Assembly: GCA_017940445.1 (NCBI GenBank)
Contig: JAGAYQ010000133.1
Location: 1-9,101, forward strand
DNA from: Pyramidobacter sp.
Lineage (GTDB): Bacteria > Synergistota > Synergistia > Synergistales > Dethiosulfovibrionaceae
Direction: 5' to 3'
DNA: 9,101 nucleotides
Notes under the pieces: model-generated
The model's database searches: none
What the model was told of the DNA's origin: nothing
What the model saw: the letters and a program-made list of their open reading frames with translations, nothing else
Program-made: the position numbers and the translations under genes
Part shown: positions 6,733 through 9,101 of the stretch, piece after piece
Layout of the letters: every line of letters begins with the position of its first letter
How positions within the stretch are numbered: the stretch's first letter is position 1

Positions 6733-7983
6733 CTAGCGGCGCACCTGGCCGCTGCCGCGAACGCGGAACTTGGTGCTGGTCAGCTGCTCAATGCCCATCG
6801 GGCCGCGCGCGTGCAGTTTCTGCGTGCTGATGCCCACTTCAGCGCCCAGGCCGAAGACGCCGCCGTCAGTGAAGCGCGTCGAGGCATTCACATACACAGC
6901 CGCCGCGTCGACCGAATCCAAAAAGCGCTCCGCCTCCGCGTAATCTCGAGTGATGATGCTTTCCGAATGGTGAGTGCCGTACTTGGCGATATGCGCCAGC
7001 GCCTCGTTGAGCGACGATACGATCTTGATCGAGACGACCAGATCGAGGTACTCTGTCCCCCAGTCCTCTTCCGTGGCCGGCATCATGTCGAACAGCTCGC
7101 AGGCCTTCTTGTCGCCCCGCAGCTCCACGCCGTGCGCTTCGAGCGCCGTGCAGACGGCAGGGATCAGCTTCGGCGCGCATTTTTCGTGGAACAGCAGCGT
7201 CTCCACAGCATTGCACGCTGAGGGCTTCTGACACTTGGCATTGACGGCGATGGGCACGCACATCTCGGGATCGGCTGAGGGCGCGAAGTAGATGTGGCAC
7301 ACGCCGTCGCCCGTCATGATGTAGGGCACTTTGCAGTGCTCGCGCACGGCCGCTTTCAGCCCGAGGCCGCCGCGCGGGATGATCACGTCAAGCTCTTCAA
7401 GCTCCATCAGCGCCGTGGTGAACTCGCGTCCGTTCAGGTCGAGCAGCTGGATGCAGCCGTCGGGAAGGCCGACAGACAGCGCTGCTTCGGTGAGCACCTT
7501 GGCGATGATACGGTTGGAGTTCACCGCCTCGCTGCCGCCGCGCAGTATGACAGCGTTGCCTGATTTGAGGTACAGCGCCGCTGTGTCGGCCGTCACGTTG
7601 GGGCGCGACTCATAGATGACGCCGATCACGCCAAGCGGCACGCGTACCTGTGTGATCTCAAGCCCTTCCGGACTGATATGGCCGCTCACCGTCCGCCCGA
7701 TCGGGTCGGGCAGCGCGGCAACTTCCTCAATGCCCTTCGCCATGCCCTCGATCTGCTTTTCGTCAAGCGTCAGGCGCTGGATCATCGCCTTGCTCAATCC
7801 GTCGTTCTCCGCCTCCGTCACATCGAAGCGGTTGGCCTCGATGATCTCATTCGTGTGCGCTCGCAGTTCAGCCGCCATCGCGCGCCGCGCTTTGTTTTTG
7901 ATGTCCGAGCTCGCCAGCGCCAGATCATACGCGGCGCGACGGGCCTTTTGCCCCATTTCAGTCAGGATCAGCGATACGTCCAT
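6733..7983 (-). CDS. proA: gamma-glutamyl phosphate reductase (glutamate-5-semialdehyde dehydrogenase)
   Basis: The second proline-synthesis enzyme: it reduces gamma-glutamyl phosphate with NADPH to glutamate-5-semialdehyde, which cyclises to pyrroline-5-carboxylate. At 416 residues it has standard ProA length. Visible family motifs are VPLGVIGVIYESRPNVT (115-131), GNAVILRGGSEA (142-153) in the cofactor-binding fold, IPRGGLGL (202-209), the active-site segment NAKCQKPSACNAVETLL with catalytic Cys257, and the C-terminal FGLGAEVGISTQKLHARGPMG (377-397). The ATG at 7983 has GAGG (7993-7996) nine bases upstream. It lies 35 nt after proB and 7 nt before the MATE gene on the same strand, so these form one operon. 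ProA probably works with ProB in a complex that protects the labile acyl phosphate, as known for the family. No pyrroline-5-carboxylate reductase (proC) is in the window. Confidence 0.97.
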   Translation of the reverse strand: MDVSLILTEMGQKARRAAYDLALASSDIKNKARRAMAAELRAHTNEIIEANRFDVTEAENDGLSKAMIQRLTLDEKQIEGMAKGIEEVAALPDPIGRTVSGHISPEGLEITQVRVPLGVIGVIYESRPNVTADTAALYLKSGNAVILRGGSEAVNSNRIIAKVLTEAALSVGLPDGCIQLLDLNGREFTTALMELEELDVIIPRGGLGLKAAVREHCKVPYIMTGDGVCHIYFAPSADPEMCVPIAVNAKCQKPSACNAVETLLFHEKCAPKLIPAVCTALEAHGVELRGDKKACELFDMMPATEEDWGTEYLDLVVSIKIVSSLNEALAHIAKYGTHHSESIITRDYAEAERFLDSVDAAAVYVNASTRFTDGGVFGLGAEVGISTQKLHARGPMGIEQLTSTKFRVRGSGQVRR

Positions 7984-8018
7984 GTAATTCTGCCTCGATT
8001 CTATTCGTCAATAATAAA

Positions 8019-9101
8019 TCACAGCACCGTGAGGTTGTCGCGGTGAATGGCTTCGTCAAAGTCACGGAAGCCAAGGATGCTCTCAAATTCGTCGCTGCGG
8101 TGTCCCATGATCTTTTTCAAGTCGCGCGAAACGTAGTTCGTAAGGCCGCGGGCGATCTCGCGTCCGTCGGGGTCGAGCACGGCCACCAGACGTCCGGCTT
8201 CGAAATCTCCGTTCACAGCCGTGATGCCCTTCGCCAGGAGACTGCCGCCGCGCTCTGTCAGCGCCGCCGCCGCGCCGGAATCCACAGTCACCGACTCGAA
8301 CGGCCGGTTGGCGGCGATCCACTGCTTGCGCGCATGACGGCGCTCCACTGGCGGGATGAACAGAGTCCCCAGGCGTTCGCCGGACAGTACGCGGTGCAGC
8401 ACGTTCTCCTCCGATCCGGAAGCGATCACCAGCGGAATTCCGGCCGGCAGCACCACGTCCGCCGCCGTGATCTTGGTGTACATACCGCCGGACGACATGC
8501 TGCTCCCCTTGGTGCTGGAGTTGTCGCGGATGTTCTGCGATACGGCGCTCACTTCGTGGAGCAGCTTCGCCTCGGGATGCGTGCGCGGATCGGCGTCGTA
8601 CAGGCCGTCAATGTCGGAAAGGATGATGAGCAGATCTGCTCCCGCGGCGCAGGCGACGAGCGCCGAAAGCGTGTCGTTGTCACCGAATTTGAGCTCATCG
8701 ACCGCGATCGTGTCGTTCTCGTTGATGACCGGGATCGCGTCAAGCTCGGCGAGCGCGTGCAGCGTGTTGCACAGGTTGAGATAGCGCGAGCGGTCATTGA
8801 AGCCCACGCGCGTCAGCAGGATCTGCGCAGCCGTGCAGCGGTACTCGGAAAACAGCTTTTCGTACATCTGCATCAGCAGTCCCTGCCCCACGGCGGCCAG
8901 CGCCTGCTTGACCGGCAGGCTGGAGGGCTTTTCCGTCATCCCCATGCGGCCCATGCCCGCGCCCACAGCGCCCGAAGTGACCAGCAGCACGTCGGTCCCG
9001 CCGTTGTGAAGATCGGCCAGCTCGCGGCAGAGCCGATCCATGCGCTGAATATTGAATTTGCCGTTCTTGTGCGTGATCGTGCTGGTGCCGACCTTGACGA
9101 C
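8019..9101 (-). CDS. proB: glutamate 5-kinase with PUA domain, 5'-truncated by the window edge
   Basis: It phosphorylates glutamate with ATP, the first and usually proline-inhibited step of proline synthesis. The frame is open to base 9101 and reads VVKVGTSTIT there, the family's N-terminal ATP-site motif. The Met at 9041 is therefore internal and only about 5-15 residues are missing. The amino-acid-kinase domain shows VTSGAVGAGMGRMG, VINENDTIAVDELKFGDND and LLIILSDIDGLYDADP. The nucleotide-loop motif, usually GTGGM, is SSGGMYTK here. Roughly the last 80 residues (GSLLAKGITAVNGDFEAG on) form the C-terminal PUA domain found in the long ProB form. In-window length is 360 residues, against about 367 for the whole E. 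coli enzyme. proA follows after 35 nt. Confidence 0.97.
   Translation of the reverse strand, partial: VVKVGTSTITHKNGKFNIQRMDRLCRELADLHNGGTDVLLVTSGAVGAGMGRMGMTEKPSSLPVKQALAAVGQGLLMQMYEKLFSEYRCTAAQILLTRVGFNDRSRYLNLCNTLHALAELDAIPVINENDTIAVDELKFGDNDTLSALVACAAGADLLIILSDIDGLYDADPRTHPEAKLLHEVSAVSQNIRDNSSTKGSSMSSGGMYTKITAADVVLPAGIPLVIASGSEENVLHRVLSGERLGTLFIPPVERRHARKQWIAANRPFESVTVDSGAAAALTERGGSLLAKGITAVNGDFEAGRLVAVLDPDGREIARGLTNYVSRDLKKIMGHRSDEFESILGFRDFDEAIHRDNLTVL

Noticed and set aside
7984..8018. TTGACG in the proB-proA gap as an internal promoter
   Set aside because: No acceptable -10 lies about 17 bases downstream before the proA start, and the 35-nt gap fits simple co-transcription.
9039..9041. 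ATG as the start of proB
   Set aside because: Upstream codons to the window edge encode VVKVGTSTIT, the conserved N-terminal motif of glutamate 5-kinase, so the Met is internal.
1..9101. Mobile element, phage, CRISPR or defence system
   Set aside because: No transposase, integrase, regularly spaced repeats or terminal inverted repeats were seen. All genes but one have housekeeping or transport assignments.

Overview
The window carries six protein-coding genes, two of them cut by the window edges. It reads as an ordinary chromosomal segment of a GC-rich bacterium with an outer membrane. GC looks like roughly 60% by eye. The diderm inference rests on a membrane-anchored SurA/PpiD-type folding factor and a large coiled-coil protein with a Sec signal peptide. 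A Synergistota-like or similar anaerobic diderm source fits, but this is a weak guess without a database comparison.

Left part, plus strand (1-3900): DNA polymerase I (polA) is cut at its 5' end by the window edge. An 84-bp gap follows, with a candidate extended -10 promoter, and then a TTG-started, membrane-anchored SurA_N/parvulin-like protein with a long Pro/Ala/Lys/Glu tail. That gene ends at a strong intrinsic terminator.

Middle (3900-5300): a convergent, apparently monocistronic minus-strand gene encodes a secreted coiled-coil protein of unknown function. It has its own consensus-like promoter with a gapped palindrome inside it, and its own terminator. Between the two convergent genes lies a plus-strand promoter-like element. 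It has an extended -10 and a perfect 12-bp palindrome, and it points straight into the terminator hairpin and antisense to the coiled-coil gene.

Right part, minus strand (5300-9101): proB (cut at its 5' end by the right edge), proA and a MATE-family exporter are read in that order with short gaps (35 and 7 nt). They end in a near-perfect terminator 3 nt past the last stop codon. ProB and ProA are the first two enzymes of proline synthesis from glutamate. The MATE transporter appears to be co-transcribed with them.

No mobile element, CRISPR array, tRNA or rRNA was seen, and no multi-gene system that looks new. The items most worth a second look are a Ser in place of the usual Glu next to the catalytic Asp in polymerase I motif C, the unannotatable periplasmic coiled-coil family, and the promoter/palindrome/hairpin cluster at about 3923-3995.
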